Source: Mogibacterium sp.
Lineage (GTDB): Bacteria > Bacillota > Clostridia > Peptostreptococcales > Anaerovoracaceae
NCBI GenBank assembly: GCA_017510725.1
Contig: JAFWMD010000061.1
Span: forward strand, 1-50,999
DNA length: 50,999 bases
Reading direction: 5' to 3'
The position numbers were made by a program, and so were the translations under genes. A model generated the notes under the pieces. It ran no database searches and was not told the origin of the DNA. It saw nothing but the letters and a program-made list of their open reading frames with translations. Numbering within the stretch: the stretch's first letter is position 1; the number at the start of each line of letters is the position of its first letter. Positions 16,071-25,770 of the stretch are shown here, one piece after another.

Positions 16071-16103
16071 AATGTACTACTATTCACCTACTATGTCAAT
16101 ATG
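16071..16103 (-). promoter_or_regulatory. metY operon promoter with Rrf2-type operator (site 4)
   Basis: Minus-strand -35 TTGACA (16099-16094), 17-bp spacer, -10 TACATT (16076-16071). The operator element CCTACTATGTCAATATG (16087-16103) contains the -35 box, exactly as upstream of cysK and the AMP ligase. Confidence 0.6.
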
Positions 16104-16133
16104 TTTTTACAAATATTCCGGCCTCCTAATACA

Positions 16134-16163
16134 CAAAACCCGGGAGTATCTATCTTCCGGGTA
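16134..16163 (-). terminator. Terminator upstream of the metY promoter
   Basis: ACCCGG (16138-16143) pairs with CCGGGT (16157-16162), and the minus strand continues TTTTGT. It would stop residual transcription from the purB operon before the metY promoter. Confidence 0.6.
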
Positions 16164-16202
16164 TCAGAATAGATGATGAATCGTCTCTCCCTTCTCTGCA
16201 AG

Positions 16203-16350
16203 AAAAAAGCCTTGAAGCTCAGTGTTTTCAAGGCTTTGGGCTGGCGGAGGACATGGGACTCGAACTCCGAAGGCTGTTAGCTCAAACCGTTGAAATGAAA
16301 GGAGGCCTCTCACTCTACTCCGACGGAATGTAACAGTTAGTGTAACAGCA
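16203..16350. repeat. Terminator plus attachment-site remnant 2
   Basis: A strong hairpin (AAAAAAGCCTTGAA 16203-16216 / TTTTCAAGGCTTT 16225-16237, T6 on the minus strand) ends the purB operon. It is directly followed by the att core TGGCGGAGGACATGGGACT (16242-16260). About 70 bases on lies a doubled GTAACAG (about 16330-16348), the spacing seen for TGTACCC in remnant 1. The two remnants also share a CAAAC...GTTGAAAT...AAGGAGG block after the core. No recombinase is nearby. Confidence 0.6.
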
Positions 16351-16489
16351 TTTTTGCTAGTTCCTCTACAGATTCCATTACAGCCTTATAGGTTATTCCC
16401 GATGCAAAGGTATACTCTGTCATATAGTCTTCCCACAGTTTAGATATAGCAGAAGAACTATTGAATTTCTTGACTCTTTTACCATACAT
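16337..16489 (-). CDS. Small hypothetical protein after purB, 50 aa
   Basis: ATG at 16489, TAA at 16337, starting 5 bases after the purB stop. The product starts MYGKRVKKFNSSSAISKLWE and ends with VMESVEELAKMLLH; it is basic at the N-terminus and helical, without Cys. I do not recognise it. Its stop codon lies inside the doubled GTAACAG of the attachment remnant, so it may be the end of a former element gene, or a small ORF created by the integration, rather than part of the purine operon. Confidence 0.4.
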   Translation of the reverse strand: MYGKRVKKFNSSSAISKLWEDYMTEYTFASGITYKAVMESVEELAKMLLH

Positions 16490-16494
16490 ATTAT

Positions 16495-17913
16495 TCAAAT
16501 CTCTATGTCTTCTTCATCTGACACCGCAACATTTGTTATCAGATGGCTTATCCTTTTCAGATAGGATTCGACCTGACTACTGCATCTCCCTGTATACAAA
16601 TCTGCATAGAGGACAGCACTGATTTCTTCTTCTGAAAGGCCTAGAGCCTTCTCTTTTGAAAGCATTTTAAGGAGGTCGCAATCTTCCCCCTTTTTCATAA
16701 ATTCTGATGCCTCCATGGATTTTCTTCTAATGAGTTCATGAAGTTCCTGCCTGTTCCCGCCACTTTTCACACCCGCCATGAGGATGTTTTCAGTAGCCAT
16801 AAAGGGAAGATACTGCTGAAGCGTTTTCTCTATTACTTTCTCATTAACATTGAGACCTTTTACAACACTAAGTACGGTTCGTAGGATAGCATCTGCACAC
16901 AGGAATCCTTCAGGCATTGATATACGCCTGTTAGCGGAGTCGTCCAGAGTTCTTTCAAGCCACTGAGAGGATGCTGTTAAAGGAGCATTTATCGCATCGA
17001 CCATAAGATACCTCGCAAGAGAACATATGCGCTCACATCGTATAGGATTACGCTTATAAGCCATTGCCGATGATCCGATCTGATCTTTTTCAAAAGGTTC
17101 CTCCAGCTGACGATCATGCTGCATCAGACGAATGTCCCCGGCCATGCGGTAGCAGCTCTGTGCTATTGACGAAAGCGTGTTGAGAATTCTGGTGTCCGTC
17201 TTACGCGGATATGTCTGCCCGCAGATGTCATAGCATTCACTGAATCCGAACTCTGCAGCAATTGCCCGGTTCATACTGTCGATCTTACTTTCATCTCCAT
17301 CGAAGAGCTCCATAAAACTTGCTTCCGTTCCGGTAGTACCCCTGCAGCCAAGGAATTTGATATTGCTGAGTGCGAAATCTATCTCGCTGACGTCAGATAC
17401 CAGATCCTGTATCCACAGCGTGGCGCGCTTGCCGACTGTAACAGGCTGCGCAGGCTGGTAATGTGTGTAGCCCAGCACCGGCAGCGACTTATACTTATCC
17501 GCAAATCGAGTCAGGCCAGCGATAACTGTAAGTAGCTTTTCTTTCAGATGTACTAGCGCATCCCTGTATATGATAAGATCTGCGTTATCTGTCACATAAC
17601 AGCTGGTTGCCCCAAGATGAATTATACCCTCTGCTGATGGGGCAGCCTTGCCATATGCATATACATGAGCCATTACATCATGCCTTACTTCTTTTTCCCT
17701 TTCTCTGACACATTCATAATCTATATCATAAATATGTGCTTCAAGGTCCGCTACCTGCTCCTCTGTGATAGGCAGTCCCAGATTCATTTCCTCCCGCGCC
17801 AGCGCTGTCCACAGTTTCCTCCAGGTCTGGTATCTGTTATCAGGTGAAAACAGCTTCAGCATGTGATCCGAAGCATATCTGGAGGCAAAAGGAGTTTCAT
17901 ATACGTCTCTCAT
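16495..17913 (-). CDS. purB: Adenylosuccinate lyase
   Basis: Catalyses two fumarate-releasing steps of purine synthesis (SAICAR to AICAR, adenylosuccinate to AMP). 472 residues, normal length. The superfamily signature is GSSAMAYKRNPIRCE; the catalytic region GYTHYQPAQPVTVGKR and HLGATSCYVTDNADL are intact. It follows purA by 12 bases as the last biosynthetic gene of a long minus-strand run. The protein ends in an acidic EEDIEI tail. Confidence 0.95.
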   Translation of the reverse strand: MRDVYETPFASRYASDHMLKLFSPDNRYQTWRKLWTALAREEMNLGLPITEEQVADLEAHIYDIDYECVREREKEVRHDVMAHVYAYGKAAPSAEGIIHLGATSCYVTDNADLIIYRDALVHLKEKLLTVIAGLTRFADKYKSLPVLGYTHYQPAQPVTVGKRATLWIQDLVSDVSEIDFALSNIKFLGCRGTTGTEASFMELFDGDESKIDSMNRAIAAEFGFSECYDICGQTYPRKTDTRILNTLSSIAQSCYRMAGDIRLMQHDRQLEEPFEKDQIGSSAMAYKRNPIRCERICSLARYLMVDAINAPLTASSQWLERTLDDSANRRISMPEGFLCADAILRTVLSVVKGLNVNEKVIEKTLQQYLPFMATENILMAGVKSGGNRQELHELIRRKSMEASEFMKKGEDCDLLKMLSKEKALGLSEEEISAVLYADLYTGRCSSQVESYLKRISHLITNVAVSDEEDIEI

Positions 17914-17925
17914 GTTCTAATTCTC

Positions 17926-19200
17926 CTATCGTATTATTATGCTGTCACGCTCTGCTCCAACCGAGATGTACTTCACGGGAATCCCGACCACTCTCTCGAT
18001 CATGTTGATATAATCCTGTGCTTCCTTTGGTAAGTCATCCCAACTGCGGACTCCTGAAACATCGGTTTTCCATCCCGGCATCCATTCTATGACGGGTTCA
18101 GCTTTATCCAGCGCGGCAGGAAACGGAAATTTATCTGTTTCTTTCCCATTGACAATATATTTAGTGCATACCGGAATGCTGTCCATATATCCGAGAATAT
18201 CGAGCTTGGTTACTGCTATCCCGGTAGCATTCTGCATTGCTGCGCCATATCTGGTAGCAACCAGATCGAGAGGACCTACTCTGCGAGGTCTGCCTGTTTT
18301 GGCGCCATATTCAGCTCCTGCATTTCTGAGAGTCTCTGCATCAGTTCCATGCATTTCACACACAAATGGGCCCTCGCCTACACATGTAGAATATGCTTTA
18401 ACTACTCCGATTATCTCGCTTATATCTGCTGATGGAGCCCCTGCCCCGACAGGCGCATACCTTGCAAGGGTTGTGGATGAAGTAGTGTAAGGACAGATAC
18501 CGTAATCCAGATCTCTCAGAGCTCCCAGCTGCGCTTCAAACAGGATTCTCTTTCCTTCTTCCTGTGCTTCTTTAAGATAAGAGACCGTATCGCATATATA
18601 TGGGATGATTGGCTGACAATAATTCCCGACCCACTCCATAAGCATTTCCATAGTGTAAGGTCTGGCACCATATACTCCCGAAAGGGTGAGATTCTTCCAC
18701 TCAAGCAGATCCTTAAGATGAGCCTGCAGGTATTCGGGATACAAAAGTTCCCCTGCAAGTATGGTCTTCTTCTGATACTTGTCTGAATAAAAAGCTGCTA
18801 TACCCTGTTTTGTTGATCCGTATTTCTTGTCAGCAAGCCTATTTTCCTCCAGCTCATCAAGTTCTCTGTGCCACGGCATCAACAGTGATGCTCTCTCGCT
18901 TATTTTCAGATTGTTTGGACTGATTACAACACCCTTACTCTGAACTTCTTTTATTTCTATTAACAGGTTTTCAGGGTCAAGGGCAACACCGTTTCCCAAA
19001 ATGTTGACAATGCCCTCTCTAAGTACTCCTGACGGGAGCAGATGCAATGCAAATTTCCCCTTGCTGTTGACAACTGTATGCCCTGCGTTTCCGCCTCCCT
19101 GGAACCTTATTACAATGTCATGATCCTCAGTTAGGAAATCGACCATCCTGCCTTTTCCCTCGTCTCCCCAATTAACACCTACAACTGCACAATTACTCAT
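17926..19200 (-). CDS. purA: Adenylosuccinate synthetase
   Basis: Joins IMP and aspartate with GTP to form adenylosuccinate. 424 residues. The P-loop-like N-terminal GVNWGDEGKGRMVDFL, the catalytic GNAGHTVV segment and the late DLVATRYGAAMQNATGIAVTK region are present. It is paired with purB, giving the complete IMP-to-AMP branch. The gap to carB is 59 bases and holds no terminator. Confidence 0.95.
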   Translation of the reverse strand: MSNCAVVGVNWGDEGKGRMVDFLTEDHDIVIRFQGGGNAGHTVVNSKGKFALHLLPSGVLREGIVNILGNGVALDPENLLIEIKEVQSKGVVISPNNLKISERASLLMPWHRELDELEENRLADKKYGSTKQGIAAFYSDKYQKKTILAGELLYPEYLQAHLKDLLEWKNLTLSGVYGARPYTMEMLMEWVGNYCQPIIPYICDTVSYLKEAQEEGKRILFEAQLGALRDLDYGICPYTTSSTTLARYAPVGAGAPSADISEIIGVVKAYSTCVGEGPFVCEMHGTDAETLRNAGAEYGAKTGRPRRVGPLDLVATRYGAAMQNATGIAVTKLDILGYMDSIPVCTKYIVNGKETDKFPFPAALDKAEPVIEWMPGWKTDVSGVRSWDDLPKEAQDYINMIERVVGIPVKYISVGAERDSIIIR

Positions 19201-19259
19201 ATCCCTGACCCCCTTTGATTGTCGATATGTCTCAGCACAGGTACGAACATATTATTGTT

Positions 19260-22200
19260 TCATTTAACATACTCTGCATCTATAGTAGATATACCTATAG
19301 TACTTTCCTCTAGGACATCTAAAATGATTCTTACGGTATCCAGTGATGTCAACATCGTTATCCCATTAATGGCCGCGCAGTTGCGAATTGCGGTTCCATC
19401 ACCATAATGAGCAGCCGATAAGATTGTCCTTGTGTTTATCACATAACTGACATACCCGGATCTTATTGAATCAAGCAACTGGCTGCTTCCTTCACTCGGC
19501 TTAAGAAGCACTCTTGTCCTGATACCATTTTTCTTCAGCATCGCGGCTGTTCGTGTCGTAGCCTCTATATTAAAACCCATATCGTAAAAGCGTCTGATAA
19601 GCGGTATCGACTCATCTTTATCTTCATCAGCTATGCTTGCTATTATGGTTCCATATTTTTTCAGCTTTATGCCCGCAGAAGCCATGGCTTTATATACCGC
19701 GCGATGGAATTTGTCATCGTAACCGATTGCTTCTCCTGTTGATTTCATTTCAGGCGACAGATAAGCGTCAAGGCCTTTGAGCTTAGTAAATGAAAAGACC
19801 GGAACTTTTACATAAAAGCGATCTTTTTCATCTGCTATTGCATCGAATATGCCCTGTTCCTGCAACGACAGTCCGAGCATTACCATAGTCCCTATGTCGG
19901 CCAGACTGTACCCTGTCGCTTTTGAAAGGAACGGTACTGTCCTTGATGAGCGTGGATTTACTTCAATGATGTACACCACATCGTCATCATCAACTATATA
20001 CTGGACATTGAAAAGCCCTATGATTCCTATGCTTAATCCCAACCTTACCGTGTAATCAAGTATGGTATCTTTGACCTTGTCCGAAAGGGTTACCGGGGGG
20101 TATACACTTATTGAGTCTCCCGAATGCACACCTGTGCGTTCCACAAGCTCCATAAAGCCGGGAACAAATACCCGGCGGCCGTCACATACTGCGTCAACTT
20201 CCACTTCCTTGCCTCTTATATATTTATCGATCAGAACCGGCTTATCGATATCTATTTCAACAGCAGCTTTGAGGTAGTTTTTCATTGACTGGTCAGATGC
20301 AACGATTTGCATCGCCCTTCCCCCAAGCACAAAGCTCGGCCTTACCAATACAGGGTATCCAATGCGCGACGCGGTCTTCAGCCCTTCATCTATACTCGTT
20401 ACTGCTTCTCCTGCAGGCTGTGGTATATCTAACTCTTTAACCAGTTTTCCAAAAAGATCTCTGTTTTCTGCACGATAGATCGCGTCACAGTCCGTGCCTA
20501 TTATTTTTACACCTCTTTCCTTTAATGGCCCGGCAAGGTTGATGGCTGTCTGGCCTCCAAGCGACACAATGACACCCTCAGGCTTCTCCATTGCGACAAT
20601 ATTCATGACATCTTCCATGTACAGCGGCTCAAAATAAAGCTTATCGGAACAAGTATAGTCAGTTGATACCGTTTCCGGATTGTTGTTAATGATTATCGCC
20701 TCATAGCCCATCCGTTGTATGCTCTGAACCGCATGTACCGTTGAATAGTCGAACTCCACGCCCTGGCCTATGCGTATAGGTCCGGATCCGAGAACTATGA
20801 TCTTCTTTTTGTCAGATATTACAGACTCATTCTCAGTTTCATATGTTGAATAAAAATATGGTATGTAACTATCAAATTCTGAAGCACATGTATCGATCAT
20901 TTTATATACAGGCTTTATATCATTTTCCAGCCTCAAATCCAGGACATCTTTCTCCTCTACTCCCCAAAGGAGCGCAATAGTCTTATCTGAAAAACCCATT
21001 CGTTTTGCGGTATAGAGTGTCCGAATATTCCCAGATTCAGATTTCAGGCTTTTCTCCATTTTCGTTATCCGCTTGACTCCACGTATGAAAAATCTGTCTA
21101 TATCTGTATTTTCAGCAATAAAGTCCTCGCTGCACGATCGTCTAAGTAACTCCGCAACAGCGTATATGCGGTCATCCATGGCATTGAGGATATATTCAGA
21201 AAGTGCTTCTGTGCTCATGCTCTCAAATTTCTGTAGATAAATATGAAATGCTCCTGTCTCAAGTGACCTGATTCCTTTGAGCAGGCTTTCCTCAAAAGTT
21301 CTACCCACACTCATGACCTCTCCGGTTGCCTTCATCTGCGTGGACAGTGACGGGTCCGCATCTGTGAACTTGTCGAACGGGAACCTCGGCAGTTTTGTCA
21401 CCACATAGTCCAAAGAAGGTTCAAATGCTGCCGGTGTATTAGCAATTCTTATTTCTTCAAGTGTCATTCCGATGCTTATCTTGGCAGATACCCTGGCTAT
21501 TGGATAACCGCTGGCTTTTGATGCCAAAGCTGAAGATCTGGATACTCTGGGATTTACCTCTATCAGGTAATATCTGAACGACTTAGGGTCAAGTGCAAAC
21601 TGTATATTGCAACCGCCTTCAATTTTCAGTGCTCTTATGATTTTCAGTGCGCTGTCTCTCAGCATCTGATACTCCTTATTTGTAAGAGTTTGCGAAGGAC
21701 ACACAACTGTTGAATCCCCGGTATGTATCCCTACCGGATCAAGATTTTCCATATTGCAGACAACTATAGCGGTATCAGCACTGTCACGCATTACCTCATA
21801 CTCGATTTCCTTATATCCTTTAACGCTTTTCTCGATCAGAACCTGATTTGCAGGTGAAAGCTCAAGGGCTTTTTTCATAAGATCTTCGAACTCTGTGCCA
21901 TTATATGCAAATCCACCTCCCGTACCGCCTAAAGTAAAAGCTGGACGAAGCACTACAGGGAATCCTATTTCTTCTGCTATTCTGATGCCATCTTTTAACG
22001 ATGAGACTGTAGCAGATGGCAGTACCGGCTCTCCAAGGCTTTGACATAGCCTTTTAAACCTTTCCCGATCCTCTGCCTGCTCTATAGAGTCACAGCTCGT
22101 CCCAAGGAGTTCAGTTCCGCATTCTTTCAGAACTCCTTTTCTTTCAAGCTGCACTGCAAGATTGAGTCCCGTCTGCCCTCCAATACTTGGCAAAATGGCA

Positions 22201-22451
22201 TCCGGCCTTTCATATCTTATTATTCTGGCTAGGTATTCCAGTGTCAGAGGTTCCATATATATCTTATCGGCAATACTTGTATCCGTCATGATCGTTGCCG
22301 GATTCGAGTTGCAAAGAATCACCTCATATCCCTCCTCTTTCAGCGCAAGACATGCCTGCGTGCCGGAATAATCAAATTCTGCAGCCTGCCCGATGATTAT
22401 TGGCCCGGATCCAATAAGTAATATTCTCTTTAGATCAGTTCTTTTAGGCAT
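19260..22451 (-). CDS. carB: Carbamoyl-phosphate synthase large subunit
   Basis: Makes carbamoyl phosphate for pyrimidines and arginine from bicarbonate, ATP and ammonia channelled from CarA. 1063 residues, full length, with the two homologous ATP-grasp halves. SGPIIIGQAAEFDYSGTQA opens the first and GSGPIRIGQGVEFDYSTVHA the second. EVNPRVSRSSALASKA and EVNPRSSRTVPFLSKATGY are the matching Mg/ATP regions, and an allosteric C-terminal domain follows. The start overlaps the end of carA by 8 bases, so the subunits are translationally coupled. The flanking pur genes make this a mixed nucleotide operon. Confidence 0.97.
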   Translation of the reverse strand: MPKRTDLKRILLIGSGPIIIGQAAEFDYSGTQACLALKEEGYEVILCNSNPATIMTDTSIADKIYMEPLTLEYLARIIRYERPDAILPSIGGQTGLNLAVQLERKGVLKECGTELLGTSCDSIEQAEDRERFKRLCQSLGEPVLPSATVSSLKDGIRIAEEIGFPVVLRPAFTLGGTGGGFAYNGTEFEDLMKKALELSPANQVLIEKSVKGYKEIEYEVMRDSADTAIVVCNMENLDPVGIHTGDSTVVCPSQTLTNKEYQMLRDSALKIIRALKIEGGCNIQFALDPKSFRYYLIEVNPRVSRSSALASKASGYPIARVSAKISIGMTLEEIRIANTPAAFEPSLDYVVTKLPRFPFDKFTDADPSLSTQMKATGEVMSVGRTFEESLLKGIRSLETGAFHIYLQKFESMSTEALSEYILNAMDDRIYAVAELLRRSCSEDFIAENTDIDRFFIRGVKRITKMEKSLKSESGNIRTLYTAKRMGFSDKTIALLWGVEEKDVLDLRLENDIKPVYKMIDTCASEFDSYIPYFYSTYETENESVISDKKKIIVLGSGPIRIGQGVEFDYSTVHAVQSIQRMGYEAIIINNNPETVSTDYTCSDKLYFEPLYMEDVMNIVAMEKPEGVIVSLGGQTAINLAGPLKERGVKIIGTDCDAIYRAENRDLFGKLVKELDIPQPAGEAVTSIDEGLKTASRIGYPVLVRPSFVLGGRAMQIVASDQSMKNYLKAAVEIDIDKPVLIDKYIRGKEVEVDAVCDGRRVFVPGFMELVERTGVHSGDSISVYPPVTLSDKVKDTILDYTVRLGLSIGIIGLFNVQYIVDDDDVVYIIEVNPRSSRTVPFLSKATGYSLADIGTMVMLGLSLQEQGIFDAIADEKDRFYVKVPVFSFTKLKGLDAYLSPEMKSTGEAIGYDDKFHRAVYKAMASAGIKLKKYGTIIASIADEDKDESIPLIRRFYDMGFNIEATTRTAAMLKKNGIRTRVLLKPSEGSSQLLDSIRSGYVSYVINTRTILSAAHYGDGTAIRNCAAINGITMLTSLDTVRIILDVLEESTIGISTIDAEYVK

Positions 22452-23538
22452 TGGTTTTTCTCTCCATCAGTCCTATAAAGCGCTCAAAAAGGTATTTGCT
22501 ATCATGTGGTCCAGGTGCGCTTTCCGGATGATACTGCACACTGAAGACCAGATCCCGTTCACAACTTACACCTTCAACTGTGCCATCTAGTAAATTTATA
22601 TGAGTTACCTCAAGAGGTGTTCTCCTGATGCTCTCCCTATCTACCGCGTATGAATGATTCTGAGAAGTCATGACTGTTTTTTCGGTCACCAGATCCTTTA
22701 CAGGATGATTGCCTCCTCTGTGTCCGAACTTCAACTTATATGTCTCAGCTCCATATGCAAGAGATATCAGCTGGTGACCAAGGCATATTCCAAAGATAGG
22801 GATCTTTGCCCGTATACCTTTAATCGTTTCTATAATTTCAGGTACATCCCTCGGGTCCCCCGGACCATTTGAGATAAAAACGCCATCAGGCTTCATTCCG
22901 AGTATAGTTTCAGCTGTTGTATTCCATGGGACTACTGTAACGCTGCATCCTGCGCTATTGAAGCATCTTACTATATTTCTCTTTATCCCACAGTCAATGG
23001 CTGTCACATGATATCTCTCATTATCCGAAGGTGACTCCCATGCTTTTTTGCAGCTGACCTTTCTGACAAGATCCTTCGGAATCATTTCTGAACGGAGCAG
23101 CTTAAGCCCATAATCTATAGTCGTTGACGCGTCTGTGATAAGCACCTTGCGGCTGCCTTTATCACGTATCGATCTTGTCAGCTTTCTCGTATCTACACCG
23201 CTTATGCCTGGTATGTTGTGCTTCTTCATCACTTCACCAAGAGAAGTTACCGATCTATAATTAGAGGGTTCATCATTATATTCCCTCACTATAAGTGCTC
23301 CAATAGTTGGACTCTCGGTTTCATAATCATCCTCTGCTATTCCATAGTTCCCAATCAGAGGATATGTCATAACTACTGCTTGTCCTGTATAGGAAGGATC
23401 CGAAAGTATTTCTTGATATCCCGTCATGGATGTGTTAAAGACGATTTCAAGGACTGCCTCCGTTGAGGCTCCGAAAGCGCTTCCGTAAATCTCAAGGCCG
23501 TCCTCAAATATTATTTTTCTGTTGTTGGGTGTTTCCAT
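22444..23538 (-). CDS. carA: Carbamoyl-phosphate synthase small (glutaminase) subunit
   Basis: Class I glutamine amidotransferase that supplies ammonia to CarB. 364 residues. The nucleophile is in GICLGHQLISLAYG, and the His/Glu pair of the triad is in VQYHPESAPGPHDS. The N-terminal CarA domain with FNTSMTGYQEILSDPSY is complete. It is 16 bases downstream of purF and overlaps carB. Confidence 0.97.
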   Translation of the reverse strand: METPNNRKIIFEDGLEIYGSAFGASTEAVLEIVFNTSMTGYQEILSDPSYTGQAVVMTYPLIGNYGIAEDDYETESPTIGALIVREYNDEPSNYRSVTSLGEVMKKHNIPGISGVDTRKLTRSIRDKGSRKVLITDASTTIDYGLKLLRSEMIPKDLVRKVSCKKAWESPSDNERYHVTAIDCGIKRNIVRCFNSAGCSVTVVPWNTTAETILGMKPDGVFISNGPGDPRDVPEIIETIKGIRAKIPIFGICLGHQLISLAYGAETYKLKFGHRGGNHPVKDLVTEKTVMTSQNHSYAVDRESIRRTPLEVTHINLLDGTVEGVSCERDLVFSVQYHPESAPGPHDSKYLFERFIGLMERKTNA

Positions 23539-23554
23539 TTTTCACCTTTTGCTC

Positions 23555-24964
23555 TTACTTATCTGAAAGATGTCTTTCAAATCTATCTCTTCCCATATCC
23601 GGAAATGTTTTTGTTGGATAGCTACCGTCAAAGCAGGCCTGGCAGCACCCTCTGCCTTCTGACAGAATGTCAAGGGCATGTATCGGGAGATATCCCAGTG
23701 AATCCGCTCCTATGTGACGCGCTATCTCGTTATTTTCCATTTTGCAGGCAATGAGGTTTTCTTTCGAGTCTATATCCGTGCCATAGTAACATGGGTAGAG
23801 GAATTGAGGTGCAGATACCCGCATGTGCACTTCTAACGCTCCAGCTTCTCTTAAAAGCCTTACGATCCTTCCACTCGTGGTTCCTCTTACGATAGAGTCA
23901 TCTACAAGCACCACTCTCCTGTTCCTGATAACCTCTTCAATAGCTGAGAGTTTGATTCTTACCTGGTCGAGTCTGCCTTCAGGGGATATAAAAGTTCTTC
24001 CAATATATTTATTCTTTATGAGCCCTATTTGGTATGGGATTCCGGATTCATAGCTGTATCCAAGCGCAGCATCCAGCCCTGAATCCGGCACACCGACAAC
24101 TATGTCGGCATTTACAGGGTGCGATTTCGCAAGTATACGCCCTGTTTCTATGCGTGATTTATGCACAGATATACCGTCTATTACCGAATCCGGCCGCGCA
24201 AAATATATATATTCAAATACACACAATCTTCGCTCTTTTGTATTGCAGTGTCCCCGCATTGATTCTATCCCGTTTTTACTGAAAACAAGTATTTCCCCTG
24301 GGTCTACATCTCTTATGAACTCAGCACCCACCGATTTTAAAGCACAGCTTTCAGATGCTATCACATATATCTCATCCTCCGTCTTACCATAGCACAAAGG
24401 CCTGAAACCAAATGGATCCCTTGCGCATATGACCTTCTGCGGTGACATAAGGATCATTGAGTATGCACCTTCAATCAGATCCATAGTGCTGCTAACAGCT
24501 TCCTCTATCGCCTGTTTTCTCAATCTTTCCCTGGTTACTACATGCGCTATTATTTCTGTATCACTTGATGTATGGAAAATCGCTCCGCTCAGCTCCAACT
24601 CGCTCCTGAGTTTCTCTGCATTTGAGAGATTTCCATTATGTGCAATAGCAAGGCTACCTTTCTGATGATTGACTACAATAGGCTGACAATTGCTGCGCCG
24701 GTTACCGCCGGTGGTACTATATCTCGTATGAGCAACTGCCATACATCCACGTGGAAACGAGCTCAGTCTTTCCTTGCTGAAGACTTCATTAACAAGTCCT
24801 ATATCTTTATATGAAGTGAAGACTCCATCATCATTGACAGTGATCCCGCAGCCTTCCTGCCCTCTGTGCTGGAGGGCATAAAGACCATAATAGGCTATTT
24901 CAGCAGCATTAACTGGTTCAGCTGCATATATACCGAGCACACCGCATTCTTCGTGAATACTCAT
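23555..24964 (-). CDS. purF: Amidophosphoribosyltransferase
   Basis: First committed step of purine synthesis, PRPP plus glutamine to phosphoribosylamine. 469 residues. The N-terminal nucleophile Cys7 in HEECGVLGIYA would be exposed after propeptide removal. The glutaminase domain has HTRYSTTGG and AHNGNLSNAEKLR, and the PRPP loop is VVLVDDSIVRGTTSG. Conserved C-terminal cysteines (GCCQACF) suggest the Fe-S-containing Bacillus-type enzyme. It overlaps purC by 4 bases. Confidence 0.96.
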   Translation of the reverse strand: MSIHEECGVLGIYAAEPVNAAEIAYYGLYALQHRGQEGCGITVNDDGVFTSYKDIGLVNEVFSKERLSSFPRGCMAVAHTRYSTTGGNRRSNCQPIVVNHQKGSLAIAHNGNLSNAEKLRSELELSGAIFHTSSDTEIIAHVVTRERLRKQAIEEAVSSTMDLIEGAYSMILMSPQKVICARDPFGFRPLCYGKTEDEIYVIASESCALKSVGAEFIRDVDPGEILVFSKNGIESMRGHCNTKERRLCVFEYIYFARPDSVIDGISVHKSRIETGRILAKSHPVNADIVVGVPDSGLDAALGYSYESGIPYQIGLIKNKYIGRTFISPEGRLDQVRIKLSAIEEVIRNRRVVLVDDSIVRGTTSGRIVRLLREAGALEVHMRVSAPQFLYPCYYGTDIDSKENLIACKMENNEIARHIGADSLGYLPIHALDILSEGRGCCQACFDGSYPTKTFPDMGRDRFERHLSDK

Positions 24965-25686
24965 TGTTTATCCTGTCTTGCCTCCGTCAACCTTCTCATG
25001 ACCTCAATATACGCGTCCTCCACGCCACCAAGATCCCGCCTGAATCTATCCTTATCAAGTTTCTCGCCCGTGTTGCTGTCCCAAAGTCTTGATGTATCGG
25101 GACTTATCTCGTCTGCAAGTACTATTGTCCCATCTAGGAGCCTTCCAAATTCAAGTTTAAAATCCACCAATGTAATACCGCACCTGACCCAGAATGCCTT
25201 AAGTTCATCATTCACTTTAAACGCGTATTCTTTGATCGTCGCAATCTCCTCGCAGGTTGCAAGGCTCAATGCAAGCGCGTGATACTCATTCAAAAGCGGA
25301 TCTCCGAGTTCATCATTTTTATATGAAAATTCTATCGTAGGAGAATCAAATACTACGCCCTCTTCAACTCCATAATTCTTTGCAAATGACCCCGCTGAAA
25401 TATTCCTTATTATTACCTCAAGAGGTACTATTTCGACCTTCCGGACAAGTGTGTCTCTGTCGCTAAGTTCTTCAACATAATGTGTAGGTATCCCTCTCTC
25501 TTCAAGCGTTTTCATAAAGAAATTACTCATCCTGTTATTGATTACCCCTTTTCCGGAGATGGTGCCTTTTTTTAGCCCATTAAAAGCTGTTGCATCATCT
25601 TTGTAAGAAACAATCAAAAGCTCTGGATCGTCCGTTTTATAGACTTTTTTTGCCTTCCCCTCGTAGACTTGTTCCCTTTTAATCAT
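24961..25686 (-). CDS. purC: SAICAR synthetase
   Basis: Ligates aspartate to CAIR in purine synthesis. 241 residues, typical bacterial length. Family stretches: YEGKAKKVYKTDDPELLIVSYKDDATAFNG, then PLEVIIRNISAGSFAKNYGVEEG and LADEISPDTSRLWD. It is the first purine gene in the run; an 84-base gap separates it from dapF without an obvious terminator. purD, purE, purH, purL and others are not in the window. Confidence 0.96.
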   Translation of the reverse strand: MIKREQVYEGKAKKVYKTDDPELLIVSYKDDATAFNGLKKGTISGKGVINNRMSNFFMKTLEERGIPTHYVEELSDRDTLVRKVEIVPLEVIIRNISAGSFAKNYGVEEGVVFDSPTIEFSYKNDELGDPLLNEYHALALSLATCEEIATIKEYAFKVNDELKAFWVRCGITLVDFKLEFGRLLDGTIVLADEISPDTSRLWDSNTGEKLDKDRFRRDLGGVEDAYIEVMRRLTEARQDKQ

Positions 25687-25770
25687 TTTTCCTTTTCTCC
25701 CTATACAAACTGCTAATAACCTTCTATTATTATGGGCTCATCGTTCCCGTATCCACATCGTTTCTTCACC

